A stretch of 64,000 nucleotides of DNA, taken from Bradyrhizobium sp. SK17. Lineage in GTDB: Bacteria; Pseudomonadota; Alphaproteobacteria; Rhizobiales; Xanthobacteraceae. Both the position numbers and the translations under genes were made by a program. Position 1 is the first letter of the stretch; each line of letters opens with the position of its first letter. This document shows positions 40,038 to 52,093 of the stretch, piece by piece. The notes under the pieces were generated by a model. The model did not search any database, was not told where the DNA came from, and saw only the letters and a list, made by a program, of their open reading frames with translations. Where the stretch lies: positions 7,889,001 to 7,953,000 of the forward strand of contig NZ_CP025113.1 of NCBI RefSeq assembly GCF_002831585.1, written 5' to 3'.

Positions 40038-40148
40038 GCGGGTGCGGAAACTGGTCTAAAGACCACCCGCGCGCGAGGGATCGCGCTTCCGGCGCTACAA
40101 GATGTAGCGCATGGCCCGAGGGACGCGCGACCAGCGCGCCCTTTTTTT
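40038..40148 (+). ncRNA. Structured leader or small RNA with four hairpins upstream of carB
   Basis: Four consecutive stems are visible. The first is GCGGG...CCCGC (40038-40042/40066-40070) with inner TGGTC/GACCA. The second is GCGCGA-GGGA-TCGCGC (40071-40086). The third is GCGCTACA-AGA-TGTAGCGC (40092-40110). The fourth is a terminator at 40120-40148. No reading frame of note exists between. The arrangement is either a transcription attenuator of carB or a small RNA ending there. I cannot match it to a known RNA family. Confidence 0.55.
40120..40148 (+). terminator. Intrinsic terminator 28 bases before carB
   Basis: The stem is GGG-A-CGCGC / GCGCG-CCC with a GACCA loop, directly followed by seven T (40142-40148). 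The carB ATG is at 40177. Confidence 0.8.
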
Positions 40149-40176
40149 GTGCCTAGATTCCAGTCCGCGAGAGCTG

Positions 40177-43641
<3,465 letters not shown>

Positions 43642-43834
43642 CCGCTGCCCGGGCTGAAGGCCCGAGACGGTCAATTAGCCGAATGGCTGGAACTCACCGC
43701 GCGATTGGATGTTGTCACGGCCCTTAGCGGGGCCGAATATCACTGGGCTTCCGGGCGCGCTTGCGTCCTGATTCCTGCGTTAGCTGAACTGGATGTTCGT
43801 GGGCACCGCCGGGTGTGCACGATGAAGGACGAAG
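43642..43834. other. carB-greA intergenic region
   Basis: It contains two weak stem-loops, CGGGC-TGAAG-GCCCG near 43650 and CGGCCC-TTAGC-GGGGCCG at 43718-43735, neither followed by a T-run. The start of greA transcription is probably here. A stem resembling the second occurs after the LysR gene at 48014-48030. Confidence 0.4.
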
Positions 43835-44311
43835 ATGATGGATAAGGTTCCGATGACTGCGGGCGGCTACGCTGCGCTGACGGACGAGCTCAAGAGGCGC
43901 CAGTCGGAGGATCGTCCGCGCATCATCGAACATATCGCGGAGGCGCGCTCGCACGGCGATCTCTCGGAGAACGCCGAGTATCACGCCGCCAAGGAAGAGC
44001 AGTCGCACAACGAGGGCCGCATCGCGGAGCTCGAGGACAAGCTCGCGCGCGCCGACATCATCGACATCTCGAAACTGTCCGGCGACACCATCAAGTTCGG
44101 CGCGACGGTGACGCTGGTCGACGAGGACACCGAGAAAAAGGCGGTGTGGCAGCTCGTCGGCGAGGTCGAGGCCGACGCCAAGAAAGGCCGCATCTCCATC
44201 ACCTCGCCGCTCGCGCGCGCGCTGATCGGCAAGAAGAAGGGCGCCACCGTGGAAGTGATGGCGCCGGGCGGCGCCAAGGCCTACGAGATCACCAAGGTCG
44301 AGTGGCGATAG
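43835..44311 (+). CDS. greA: Transcription elongation factor GreA
   Basis: A 158-residue transcript cleavage factor that rescues backtracked RNA polymerase. The N-terminal coiled coil starts [20 protein letters not shown] and carries the tip acidic residues in [20 protein letters not shown]. The C-terminal FKBP-like domain has [40 protein letters not shown] and [15 protein letters not shown]. Two ATG codons in tandem (43835 and 43838) follow AAGGA; the second may be used. It lies downstream of carB, an order common in alphaproteobacteria, and ends in a clear terminator. Confidence 0.95.
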   Translation: MMDKVPMTAGGYAALTDELKRRQSEDRPRIIEHIAEARSHGDLSENAEYHAAKEEQSHNEGRIAELEDKLARADIIDISKLSGDTIKFGATVTLVDEDTEKKAVWQLVGEVEADAKKGRISITSPLARALIGKKKGATVEVMAPGGAKAYEITKVEWR

Positions 44312-44334
44312 TTACTTCGATGTGACTGGTGCAG

Positions 44335-44363
44335 AAAAGCCGCGCTCAGCACGCGGCTTTTTT
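44335..44363 (+). terminator. greA intrinsic terminator
   Basis: The stem is AGCCGCG / CGCGGCT with a CTCAGCA loop and a run of T (44358-44363), 24 bases after the greA stop. Confidence 0.9.
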
Positions 44364-44481
44364 CATGTCCGCGTTTTACCCCCTTGTCTGACAGACATGT
44401 GAGTAGAGAGCCGCTGCGCGCCATACTAGTGAGGCCGTGACATGTTTATGCAGTATAATCATGTCGGGGGACTGCGGCTCG

Positions 44482-44525
44482 GGTGATGATTGCGTCGCAA
44501 CACGCGTTGCGGCGCATCACCGTGT
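44482..44525. other. Long GC-rich stem-loop between greA and doxX
   Basis: TGCGTCGCAAC-ACGC-GTTGCGGCGCA is an 11-pair stem with one G-U pair, flanked by GTGAT...ATCAC. No T-run follows. The surrounding 348 bases hold no open frame that looks coding. A TATAAT lies at 44454-44459 without a matching -35, and a TTGACA at 44583-44588 without a clear -10. Confidence 0.45.
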
Positions 44526-44659
44526 CACTGAGCTCCCTCTCGCAACTGCAATCGAGCGAGGAATGATTCCAGATGCAAGGTGTTGACATCACACTCTGGT
44601 GGCGAACACCGTGTGGGTTCTGCATCGTGCAATGTTCCAGCGTGTCAAACAGGGGGTAA

Positions 44660-45070
44660 ATGACAATGGACCAGATGTTCTCCAAATGGCAGCCGACCGT
44701 GCTGAGCCTGTTCCGGTTCATCACCGGACTGCTGCTGTTTCAGTACGGCGTCGCCAAGATCTTCAAGTTTCCCGTAGTCGCCTACTTCGCCAACATCCCG
44801 CCATTGATCCAGGCTGCGGGCTGGCTCGAGCTCGTGCTCGGCGCGCTGTTGATGATCGGCCTGTTCTCGCGGCTGGTCGCGTTCGTCCTGTCGGGCGAGA
44901 TGGCGTTCGCGTATTTCCTCGGCCACATGTTCAAGAACCCGGCCGAGCCGGTGTTGCTGCCGCTGCTCAACAACGGCACCGCGGCGATCCTGTTCTGCTT
45001 CGCCTGCCTCTACCTCGCGACCTCGGGACCGGGCCCGATCAGCGTCGACGCTGCGATGGGCAAGAAGTAA
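44660..45070 (+). CDS. DoxX family membrane protein
   Basis: A 136-residue inner-membrane protein with four hydrophobic segments and the DoxX pattern LFRFITGLLLFQYGVAKIFK, PPLIQAAGWLELVLGALLMI, RLVAFVLSGEMAFAYFLGHM and NNGTAAILFCFACLYLATSG. DoxX-type proteins are linked to respiratory or redox functions in some organisms, but most members are unassigned. A good ribosome binding site (AGGGGG) precedes the ATG at 44660. Confidence 0.88.
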   Translation: MTMDQMFSKWQPTVLSLFRFITGLLLFQYGVAKIFKFPVVAYFANIPPLIQAAGWLELVLGALLMIGLFSRLVAFVLSGEMAFAYFLGHMFKNPAEPVLLPLLNNGTAAILFCFACLYLATSGPGPISVDAAMGKK

Positions 45071-45084
45071 CGACGCGCTCGCTT

Positions 45085-45216
45085 TGACCTTCCCTTGGAA
45101 AGGGGAGGTCGGTTTGTTCTGAAGCGCAAAACCCGGGTGGGGATCTGTTTCCGCATTGGTGCTTTCGCTCGCGGCTTGACCCCCACCCTGCACTCCCACT
45201 TTTCAGGTGGAGGGTA
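45085..45216. repeat. Degenerate GGGGTGGGGG-type intergenic repeat
   Basis: The stretch TGACCTTCCCTTGGAAAGGG with ACCCGGGTGGGGATCTG and TTGACCCCCACCCTG...CAGGTGGAGGG forms an imperfect inverted repeat. It has the look of the widespread intergenic element seen again at 49448. Confidence 0.5.
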
Positions 45217-45254
45217 GAAAGCGATCAAGCTGCAAAGGAGCGCACTGTCTCGCT

Positions 45255-45336
45255 CGTCATTGCGAGGAGCGACAGCGACGAAGCAATCCATCTCACCGCT
45301 TGAGAGATGGATTGCTTCGCTTCGCTCGCAATGACG
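45255..45336. repeat. Intergenic palindromic repeat, family C copy 2
   Basis: The arms are CGTCATTGCGAGGAGCGACA with GACGAAGCAATCCATCTC, and GAGATGGATTGCTTCGCT with CGCTCGCAATGACG. It lies between convergent genes. Confidence 0.85.
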
Positions 45337-45355
45337 ATGAATGCGCAGGTGCGCC

Positions 45356-45835
45356 TCAGCCCGCCGCCTTCACGCCGAGCGGCACCGCGGCTTCATATTT
45401 GGAATTGTGCAGCACCAGCGAGGTCCTGACGTTGCGCACATGCGGCGCCGCGGTCAGGTGGGTGACGAAATCCTGGAACGTCGCCATGTCGGGGGCGACG
45501 CATTTGAGGATGAAATCGACTTCGCCCGACAGCATCCAGCATTCGCGCACCAGCGGTTCGCCGCGCACGAAATTCTCGAAGGCGCGGAGATCGGCATCGG
45601 CCTGGCTCGACAGATGCACCGAGGCGAACACCGTGACGTCGTAGCCGAGGCGGCGCGGATCGAGCAGGCCGCGGTATCCCTGGATGTAGCCTTCCTCTTC
45701 CAGCGCCCGGACCCGGCGCAGGCAGGGCGGCGGCGAGATACCGACCCGTTTGGCGAGTTCCACATTGGTGATTCGGCCATCGGCCTGGATCTCGGCGAGG
45801 ATTTTGAGGTCGATCTCGTCAAGGTTCTTCGACAC
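45356..45835 (-). CDS. Lrp/AsnC-family transcriptional regulator
   Basis: A 159-residue Lrp-type regulator. The N-terminal helix-turn-helix is DLKILAEIQADGRITNVELA with KRVGISPPPCLRRVRALEEE. The C-terminal RAM ligand domain carries VTVFASVHLSSQADADLRAF, CWMLSGEVDFILKCVAPDMA and VRNVRTSLVLHNSKYEAAVP. Family members respond to amino acids, commonly leucine. It is divergent from trxB across a 284-base region, an arrangement that recurs in alphaproteobacteria, so it may control trxB or itself. Confidence 0.92.
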   Translation of the reverse strand: MSKNLDEIDLKILAEIQADGRITNVELAKRVGISPPPCLRRVRALEEEGYIQGYRGLLDPRRLGYDVTVFASVHLSSQADADLRAFENFVRGEPLVRECWMLSGEVDFILKCVAPDMATFQDFVTHLTAAPHVRNVRTSLVLHNSKYEAAVPLGVKAAG

Positions 45836-46119
45836 GCGACTACAGTTCCCTAGGCGTTTGAAAAGTCTCGGCTGGACAGCCGGTAACTCTCATAGCGCAG
45901 CCAGCCGGCAATGCGCAATTTTATTGCGCGTGCAGCGCATGATTTCGCGAATGTGACTTCAGTTCCGGGGAAAAATCGCTGCCATGGATTGCAATTCTTG
46001 CATAGCTACCCAGATATCCTAGACTTGGATTTGACACTTTTGGCGCCGCCGTGACCTGCTTCCGGGGCGCTTCCCGCACAAGTCCTTGATCAAAATCCCC
46101 AAAAGAGAGGGATCTGAAA
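45836..46119. promoter_or_regulatory. Divergent lrp-trxB control region
   Basis: These 284 AT-richer bases hold both promoters. A perfect TTGACA at 46031-46036 points toward trxB but has no convincing -10 at 16-18 bases. The stretch TGCAATTCTTGCA near 45989 is a short dyad that could be a regulator site. Confidence 0.4.
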
Positions 46120-47085
46120 ATGCCCGCGCCTACCCATGCCAAGGTCGTCATCATCGGTTCCGGCCCCGCCGGCTACACCGCAGCGATCTACGCGGCGCGC
46201 GCGATGCTCGAACCGATCCTGATCCAGGGCATTCAGCCGGGCGGGCAGCTCACCATCACCACCGACGTCGAGAACTATCCGGGCTTCGCCGATGTGATCC
46301 AGGGCCCCTGGCTGATGGAGCAGATGGAGAAGCAGGCGGCGCATGTCGGCACCAAGATCGTCACCGATCTCGTCACCAGGCTCGAGCTCGGCCAGCGGCC
46401 GTTCCGCCTGACCTGCGATTCCGGCGACGTCTATCTCGCCGAGACCGTCATTCTCGCCACCGGCGCCCAGGCGCGCTGGCTCGGGCTGCCGTCGGAAGAG
46501 AAATTCCAGGGCGGCGGCGTGTCGGCCTGCGCGACCTGCGACGGCTTCTTCTACCGCGGCAAGGAAGTCGTGGTGGTCGGCGGCGGCAACACTGCGGTCG
46601 AGGAAGCGCTGTACCTCACCAATCACGCCTCCCAGGTCACCATCGTGCATCGCCGCGATCATTTCCGCGCCGAGCGCATCCTGCAGGAGCGGCTGTTCAA
46701 GCATCCCAAGATCAAGGTGGTGTGGGATTCCGCGATCGACGAGATCTGCGGCTCGGAGAGCCCGAACAAGGTCACCCATGTGCGGCTGAAGAACGTCAAG
46801 ACCGGCGCACTGACCGACCTCAAGACCGACGGTGTCTTCATCGCGATCGGCCATGCGCCGGCGACGGAGCTCGTCAAAGGCCAGATCAAGCTGAAACCGT
46901 CGGGCTATGTCGAGGTCGCGCCGAACTCCACCGCGACCTCGGTGCCCGGCCTGTTCGCCGCCGGCGACGTGGCGGACGAAACTTTCCGGCAGGCGGTCAC
47001 CGCCGCCGGCCTCGGCTGCATGGCAGCACTCGAGGCGGAACGCTTCCTGGCTCTTCGCGCGAGCGATCGCGCAGCGGCGGAATAA
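46120..47085 (+). CDS. trxB: Thioredoxin-disulfide reductase
   Basis: A 321-residue flavoprotein that reduces thioredoxin with NADPH. FAD motif: VVIIGSGPAGYTAAIYAARA; QPGGQLTITTDVENYPGF; the redox-active pair Cys137 and Cys140 in SACATCDGFFYRG; NADPH motif VVVVGGGNTAVEEALYLTNH with HRRDHFRAE; C-terminal FAD motif GLFAAGDVADETFRQAVTAA. Length and motifs are standard for the low-molecular-weight bacterial type. The LysR gene begins two bases after its stop, so they are co-transcribed. Confidence 0.96.
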   Translation: MPAPTHAKVVIIGSGPAGYTAAIYAARAMLEPILIQGIQPGGQLTITTDVENYPGFADVIQGPWLMEQMEKQAAHVGTKIVTDLVTRLELGQRPFRLTCDSGDVYLAETVILATGAQARWLGLPSEEKFQGGGVSACATCDGFFYRGKEVVVVGGGNTAVEEALYLTNHASQVTIVHRRDHFRAERILQERLFKHPKIKVVWDSAIDEICGSESPNKVTHVRLKNVKTGALTDLKTDGVFIAIGHAPATELVKGQIKLKPSGYVEVAPNSTATSVPGLFAAGDVADETFRQAVTAAGLGCMAALEAERFLALRASDRAAAE

Positions 47086-47087
47086 TC

Positions 47088-48008
47088 ATGGCACGATCTC
47101 GCGACGGATTTACGGACATGGATTGGGACAAGCTGAAGGTCTTTCACGCGGCGGCGGAAGCAGGCAGCTTCACGCATGCCGGCGAGCAGCTTGGCCTGTC
47201 GCAATCGGCGGTCTCCCGCCAGGTCAGCGCGCTGGAGCAGGAGCTCTCGGTGTCGCTGTTTCACCGCCACGCCCGCGGCCTGATCCTGACCGAACAGGGT
47301 GACCTCTTGTTCCGCACCGCGCATGACGTCTTCATGCAGTTGCAGGCGGCGCGCGCCAAGCTCACCGACAGCCGCGAGCGGCCAAGCGGCGACCTCAAGA
47401 TCACGACGCCGCCGGCGCTCGGCATCAACTGGCTGATCCCGCGGCTCGACGAGTTCGTTGCGCTCTATCCCGACATCCGGATCTCGCTGATCGTCACCGA
47501 CGAGGATCTCGACCTGTCGATGCGCGAGGCCGACGTGGCGATCCGCACCCGCAAGCCGACCCAGCCCGATCTGATCCAGCGCAAGCTGTTCTCGATCGGC
47601 TTCCACGCCTATTGCTCACCGGAATACATCAAGCGCTTCGGCACGCCGCGCACGTTGGATGATCTCGACTCGCATCGCATCATCATGCTCGGCGACGCCC
47701 AGGTGCCACCGCATCTGCAGAACCGCAGCTGGTTGATCGATGCCGGCCGCAACGGCTCCGGTCCGCGCGAGCCCTACTTCAAGGTCAACAACATCCTGGG
47801 CCTGGTGCGCGCCTGCCAGCAAGGCCTCGGCATCGCCGCGCTGCCGGACTATCTGGTCGAACAGAACAACCTCGTGCAGTTGTTCGGCGAGTCCGACTCG
47901 ATCGCGCTCGACACCTATTTCGTCTATCCGGAGGAGCTGAAGACAGTGGCCCGGGTGCAGGTGTTCCGCGACTTCGTGGTCAGCAAGGCGCAGCGTTGGC
48001 CGTCCTGA
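47088..48008 (+). CDS. LysR-family transcriptional regulator
   Basis: A 306-residue LysR regulator with the helix-turn-helix near residues 14-70 (KLKVFHAAAEAGSFTHAGEQ, LGLSQSAVSRQVSALEQELS, LFHRHARGLILTEQGD). The effector domain starts with GDLKITTPPALGINWLIPRL. The gene follows trxB by two bases, unusual for LysR genes, which are often divergent from their target; a redox link is possible but not shown. The same pairing seems conserved in related bacteria from memory. ATG at 47088 has no strong SD, consistent with coupling to trxB. Confidence 0.92.
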   Translation: MARSRDGFTDMDWDKLKVFHAAAEAGSFTHAGEQLGLSQSAVSRQVSALEQELSVSLFHRHARGLILTEQGDLLFRTAHDVFMQLQAARAKLTDSRERPSGDLKITTPPALGINWLIPRLDEFVALYPDIRISLIVTDEDLDLSMREADVAIRTRKPTQPDLIQRKLFSIGFHAYCSPEYIKRFGTPRTLDDLDSHRIIMLGDAQVPPHLQNRSWLIDAGRNGSGPREPYFKVNNILGLVRACQQGLGIAALPDYLVEQNNLVQLFGESDSIALDTYFVYPEELKTVARVQVFRDFVVSKAQRWPS

Positions 48009-48242
48009 TTAAGCGGCCCTTATGGGGCCGGGTTATAGGCGTCCCGCGCTGCCCCAACAGGCCCCTGAATCTCCGCATGTCTGACATGCGACGTGGAGTG
48101 TTGCTGCATGGCGTCGATGGGGATCATAGTGCTTACACGCTGAGCGTTCGCGTCGCGCATATGTCCCCCTCCTCCAGTGGCGCGGAAGTTCAGTAATCCC
48201 TCTTGGAAGGTGATTGTGTCGGCCTCACGTGGCCAATACCTT
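48009..48242 (+). ncRNA. Candidate small RNA ahead of an orphan terminator
   Basis: A stem CGGCCC-TTAT-GGGGCCG (48014-48030) follows the LysR stop and may end that transcript. The remaining ~210 bases contain no likely protein frame. Local stems are visible (GGCC-TCACGT-GGCC at 48225-48238), and the stretch leads straight into the terminator at 48243. An independent small RNA or a long 3' UTR are both possible. Confidence 0.35.
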
Positions 48243-48273
48243 AAGCCGGGCTCTCTTGGGCCCGGCTTTTTTT
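48243..48273 (+). terminator. Orphan intrinsic terminator 1
   Basis: The stem AAGCCGGGC / GCCCGGCTT is nine pairs, with a run of seven T (48267-48273). The nearest upstream coding end is 234 bases away. Confidence 0.88.
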
Positions 48274-48462
48274 CATCCGCATGTCATGCTCGAACGTGCC
48301 GCACGCCCCGGTCAGCATGCGCATTGACAACAACCTCGCAGCGCAGCATGATTGTCGGATGATCACGTCTTCGTGCGCCGCCCTGTCGTCGAAAAAAGCT
48401 CCCCTCCCGGGGACACGAGATCGCGCGCGATAAGATCACCTTCGCATTCAGACCGATCCCGA

Positions 48463-48489
48463 AACCCCGCCGCCTGGACGGGGTTTTTT
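48463..48489 (+). terminator. Orphan intrinsic terminator 2
   Basis: The stem AACCCCG / CGGGGTT has a nine-base loop and a run of six T (48484-48489). It lies 190 bases after terminator 1 and 41 bases before the dapA-like ATG, with no gene in front. Confidence 0.85.
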
Positions 48490-48529
48490 GTTGGTCCCGT
48501 CTCCGGCTGTCTTCCCAAGGAGATGGAAC

Positions 48530-49447
48530 ATGACTGACCTACACCACCAATTGCAGGGCCTCTGGCTGCCGCTGATCACGCCGTTCCGCGACGGCGAGCT
48601 CGACGTCAGCTCGCTGCGCCGCCTCGTTCGGCACTATGCCGGCGGCCCCGTCGACGGGTTCATCCTCGGCGCAACCTCCGGTGAGGGCATGGCGCTGAGC
48701 AGGGATGAGCTGGAGGGGTTGGTGAGCGTCGTGCTTGCCGAGCTCAGTGCCAGCTCCCGCCATCTGCCGGTGTGCCTGGGGCTCTCCGGCGCCTCGACCG
48801 CGGGGATGAAGGAGGCGCTGGACGACACCGCCGACTGGCCGATCAACGGCTATCTGATCGCAAGCCCCTACTATACGAGACCCTCGCAGCGCGGCCTCGT
48901 GCGGCACTTCAACGCACTTGCCGATCACGCGGCGTGGCCGATCGTGCTCTACAACATTCCCTATCGCACCGCCGTGAACCTCACCAATGAGACGCTGCTG
49001 GCGCTCGCGGACCATCCGAACATCGCCGGCATGAAGGACTGCTGCGCCGATCGGGCGCAGTCGATCGACTTGCTCAACCGGCGGCCGGAAGGCTTCCGCG
49101 TGCTGACCGGCGAGGACGCGCAGACATTCGACGCGCTGTCCGACGGCGCCGACGGCGCGATCCTGCTGTCCGCGCATCTGCAAACCGAGACCTTCGCCGC
49201 GATCCGCACGCTGCTGAGACAGGGCAAGCGCGACGCCGCGCTGGCCGCCTGGCAGAGCGTGGTCGGACTGACCCGGCTGCTGTTCGCCGAACCGAGCCCC
49301 GCACCGGCCAAGCACTGGCTGTGGCGACAAGGCCTGATCGACAGCCCCGAGGTGCGGCTGCCGATGGTCGAGGTGAGCGAGGATCTCGCGAGCTGGCTCG
49401 ACGCCGAGAGGGAGCGCCGCGCGCAAGTCGCGTTGCAGCCGGCGTGA
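48530..49447 (+). CDS. Dihydrodipicolinate synthase-family (DapA-like) protein
   Basis: A 305-residue class I aldolase-fold protein. It contains LWLPLITPFRDGELDVSSLR, DGFILGATSGEGMALSRDEL, the tyrosine region PIVLYNIPYRTAVNLTNETL, and the Schiff-base lysine in PNIAGMKDCCADRAQS. These agree with 4-hydroxy-tetrahydrodipicolinate synthase (lysine and cell-wall synthesis), but N-acetylneuraminate lyases and other aldolases share them, and the sequence is not especially close to standard DapA (GMKDCC rather than GIKEAT). AAGGAG lies upstream of ATG 48530. No lysine genes are adjacent. Confidence 0.85.
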   Translation: MTDLHHQLQGLWLPLITPFRDGELDVSSLRRLVRHYAGGPVDGFILGATSGEGMALSRDELEGLVSVVLAELSASSRHLPVCLGLSGASTAGMKEALDDTADWPINGYLIASPYYTRPSQRGLVRHFNALADHAAWPIVLYNIPYRTAVNLTNETLLALADHPNIAGMKDCCADRAQSIDLLNRRPEGFRVLTGEDAQTFDALSDGADGAILLSAHLQTETFAAIRTLLRQGKRDAALAAWQSVVGLTRLLFAEPSPAPAKHWLWRQGLIDSPEVRLPMVEVSEDLASWLDAERERRAQVALQPA

Positions 49448-49640
49448 TGGGTCTTCTCCCTCTCCCCGTTCTCCTGTCCGCCGAAGCCCGCCTTCGGGCG
49501 AAGGCGGATGCGTGGAGAAGGTTGGGGTGAGGGGCTGCCTCCGCGCGCTGAGTGACAGTTGAACTCGTGGAGACTCCCCCTCACCCGGAACGCATCTCAC
49601 GATGCGTTCCGACCTCTCCCCGCGCGCGGGGCGAGGTAAG
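49448..49640. repeat. Composite CTCTCCCC-type intergenic repeat
   Basis: It begins TCTTCTCCCTCTCCCCGTTC, contains CGAAGCCCGCCTTCGGGCGA, GGTTGGGGTGAGGGGCTG and CCCCCTCACCCGGAACGCAT, and ends CCTCTCCCCGCGCGCGGGG. Several inverted arms are present. It lies between convergent genes, and no coding frame is likely. Confidence 0.7.
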
Positions 49641-49644
49641 AAAG

Positions 49645-52038
49645 TCAATCCAGCTTCACCCTGGTGAGCCGTAGCGCGTTGCCGATCACGCTGACCGAGG
49701 ACAGCGCCATCGCGGCGGCGCCGACCATCGGCGATAGCAGGATGCCGAACAGCGGATACAGCACGCCCGCCGCGATCGGCACGCCGGCGGCGTTGTAGAC
49801 GAAGGCGAACGCCAGGTTCTGGCGGATGTTGCGCATGGTCGCGACCGACAGGCGCCGCGCGCGGACCAGGCCCATCAGGTCACCGGTGAGCAGCGTGATG
49901 CCTGCGCTCTCGATCGCGACGTCGGTGCCGCCGCCCATCGCGATGCCGACATCGGCGGCGGCGAGCGCCGGCGCATCGTTGACGCCGTCGCCGGCCATCG
50001 CGACGGTGCGGCCCTCGCCGCGCAGCCGCTGCACGACCTCGCTCTTGCGCTCCGGCAGCACGCCGGCCTCAACCTCGTCGATACGAAGCGTCTTCGCCAC
50101 CGCGCGCGCGGTGGTCTCGTTGTCGCCGGTCAGCATCACGATGCGCAGGCCTTCGGCACGCAACGCCTGCAACGCATTCGCCGCCGACGGCTTGACCGGA
50201 TCGGCGATCGCGATCACGCCCGCGACACGGCCATCGACCGCGACATAGATCGCGGTTGCGCCGTCGCGGCGGGCAGCTTCGGCCGCCAGGTCCAGTGCTG
50301 CCGTCGCGATCTTCAGTTCGGCCATCAGCACAGCATTGCCGAGCGCAATTTGTCTGCCCTCGACCGTGCCGGTCGCGCCCTTGCCGGAGGGCGAGGCAAA
50401 ATTGCTGACGGCGAAAGCCGCGACCCCGCGCTCCGCAGCGGCCGCGATGATCGCCCGCGCCAGCGGATGCTCGCTGCCCTGCTCGACGCTGGCGGCGAGA
50501 CGCAGCAGGTCGTTGTCCTCGATGCCTTCGGCGGAGATAATGCGTACGACCTTCGGCTTGCCCTCCGTGAGCGTGCCGGTCTTGTCGATGACAAGCGTGT
50601 CGATCGCCTCCATCCGCTCGAGCGCCTGCGCGTCGCGGATCAGGATGCCGGAATGTGCGCCACGCCCGACGCCGACCATGATCGACATCGGCGTCGCCAG
50701 GCCCAGCGCGCAGGGGCAGGCGATGATCAGCACCGTGACGGCTGCAACCAGCGCAAAGCTCAGCCGCGGCTCGGGGCCGAACACGGACCAGGCGATGAAG
50801 GCCAGCACGGCGGCTGCGATCACCGCCGGCACGAACCAGCCGGCAACGCGGTCGGCGAGCCGCTGGATCGGCGCGCGCGAGCGCTGCGCCTTCGCCACCA
50901 TGTCGACGATGCGCGACAGCATGGTGTCGCGGCCGATCTTCTCGGCGCGCATCACGAGACCGCCGCTCTGGTTGACGGTGCCACCGATCACGCTCGCACC
51001 TTCCGCCTTCGTGACCGGCATCGATTCACCCGTCACCATGGATTCGTCGATGACGGCGCTACCCTCGATGACGACGCCGTCGACCGGCACCTTCTCACCG
51101 GGGCGCACGCGCAGGCGATCGCCGACCTTGATCGCGTCGATGTCGATGTCCTCGTCGCCCTGGTCGGTGACGCGGCGCGCGGTCTTGGGCGCGAGGCCGA
51201 GCAGCGCCCGGATCGCACCCGAGGTCTGCGCGCGGGCGCGCAGCTCCAGCACCTGGCCGAGCAGCACCAGCACCGTAATCACGGCCGCCGCCTCGAAATA
51301 CACCGCGACCGCGCCATGCATGTCGCGGAACGCCGGCGGGAACAGCTGCGGTGCCAGCGTCGCGATCACGCTGTAGAGATAGGCGACGCCGGTGCCGATC
51401 GCGATCAGCGTGAACATGTTGAGATTGCGCGTGACCAGCGATTGCCAGCCACGCACGAAGAACGGCGCGCCGGCCCACAGCACCACCGGCGTCGCCAGCA
51501 CGGCCGAGATCCAGTTCGAGGTCGATTGCTGCACCAGGTGCATCAGCCCGAGATGGCTGCCCATCTCGAGCACGAACACCGGCAAGGTGAGCGCCAGCGC
51601 GATCCAGAACCGCCTGGTCATGTCGATCAGTTCGGGATCGGGACCGTCGTCGAGCGAGACCTGCTCGGGCTCCAGCGCCATGCCGCAGATCGGGCAAGAG
51701 CCGGGACCGACCTGGCGCACCTCGGGGTGCATCGGGCAGGTGTAGATCGTGCCGGCAGGCGCCGGCGGCTCCGCCTCGCGCGGCTTGAGGAATTTCTCCG
51801 GCTCGGCCTCGAAGCGTTCGCGGCAGCGGCCGCTGCAAAACAGGTACTCTTCGTCCTTGTACGTGAAGCGATGCTTGGCGGTGGCACGATTGACCTTCAT
51901 GCCGCAGACCGGATCGATTGCGAACGCCGCATCGGCGGGCGTCGTGTCGTGATCATGCTTGCCGCCGCAGCAGGAATGCGCGGCCGCGCCATGATGGTGT
52001 TGATCTTCGTGCGAATGGTCGTGCGTTGCCTGTGCCAC
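49645..52038 (-). CDS. copA: Copper-translocating P-type ATPase (CopA-like)
   Basis: A 797-residue P1B-type heavy-metal ATPase that pumps monovalent copper out of the cytoplasm. The N-terminus is His-rich ([11 protein letters not shown]) with a CC pair, then a YHS domain ([20 protein letters not shown]) and a heavy-metal-binding segment ([20 protein letters not shown]). Eight membrane helices are predicted. The CPC metal motif is in [12 protein letters not shown] (about residue 442), the phosphorylation site in [13 protein letters not shown] (about 483) and the hinge in [20 protein letters not shown] (about 683). The start is GTG at 52038 with GGAAGAG upstream. It is divergent from csoR around one operator. 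Confidence 0.92.
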   Translation of the reverse strand: MAQATHDHSHEDQHHHGAAAHSCCGGKHDHDTTPADAAFAIDPVCGMKVNRATAKHRFTYKDEEYLFCSGRCRERFEAEPEKFLKPREAEPPAPAGTIYTCPMHPEVRQVGPGSCPICGMALEPEQVSLDDGPDPELIDMTRRFWIALALTLPVFVLEMGSHLGLMHLVQQSTSNWISAVLATPVVLWAGAPFFVRGWQSLVTRNLNMFTLIAIGTGVAYLYSVIATLAPQLFPPAFRDMHGAVAVYFEAAAVITVLVLLGQVLELRARAQTSGAIRALLGLAPKTARRVTDQGDEDIDIDAIKVGDRLRVRPGEKVPVDGVVIEGSAVIDESMVTGESMPVTKAEGASVIGGTVNQSGGLVMRAEKIGRDTMLSRIVDMVAKAQRSRAPIQRLADRVAGWFVPAVIAAAVLAFIAWSVFGPEPRLSFALVAAVTVLIIACPCALGLATPMSIMVGVGRGAHSGILIRDAQALERMEAIDTLVIDKTGTLTEGKPKVVRIISAEGIEDNDLLRLAASVEQGSEHPLARAIIAAAAERGVAAFAVSNFASPSGKGATGTVEGRQIALGNAVLMAELKIATAALDLAAEAARRDGATAIYVAVDGRVAGVIAIADPVKPSAANALQALRAEGLRIVMLTGDNETTARAVAKTLRIDEVEAGVLPERKSEVVQRLRGEGRTVAMAGDGVNDAPALAAADVGIAMGGGTDVAIESAGITLLTGDLMGLVRARRLSVATMRNIRQNLAFAFVYNAAGVPIAAGVLYPLFGILLSPMVGAAAMALSSVSVIGNALRLTRVKLD

Positions 52039-52076
52039 GAAACTCTTCCCGGCCGTATCCCGGCCTCTTGATTTAC

Positions 52077-52093
52077 ATACCCTAGGGGGGTAT
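52077..52093. promoter_or_regulatory. CsoR-type operator between copA and csoR
   Basis: ATACCCTAGGGGGGTAT is an inverted repeat with the ATACCC/GGGTAT arms and central G-tract known from CsoR/RcnR operators. It ends one base before the first possible csoR ATG (52094) and 39 bases from the copA start, so one site can control both. Confidence 0.8.

Noticed and set aside
40030..40148. 6S RNA or SRP RNA upstream of carB
   Set aside because: The fold is a row of short hairpins, not the long bulged helix of 6S RNA, and the conserved SRP tetraloop region is absent.
44454..44459. TATAAT upstream of doxX as a promoter
   Set aside because: The -10 is perfect, but the only -35-like GTGACA is 11 bases away, too close.
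46086..48008. A 640-residue TrxB-region/LysR fusion
   Set aside because: The first 334 codons are in a different frame from trxB and are Arg-rich shadow sequence; the LysR ATG is at 47088.
48009..48489. Possible two-piece (permuted) tmRNA, as known in alphaproteobacteria
   Set aside because: No tag-peptide frame of the ANDNxA... type, no G-U acceptor stem pair and no T-arm with CCA could be found.
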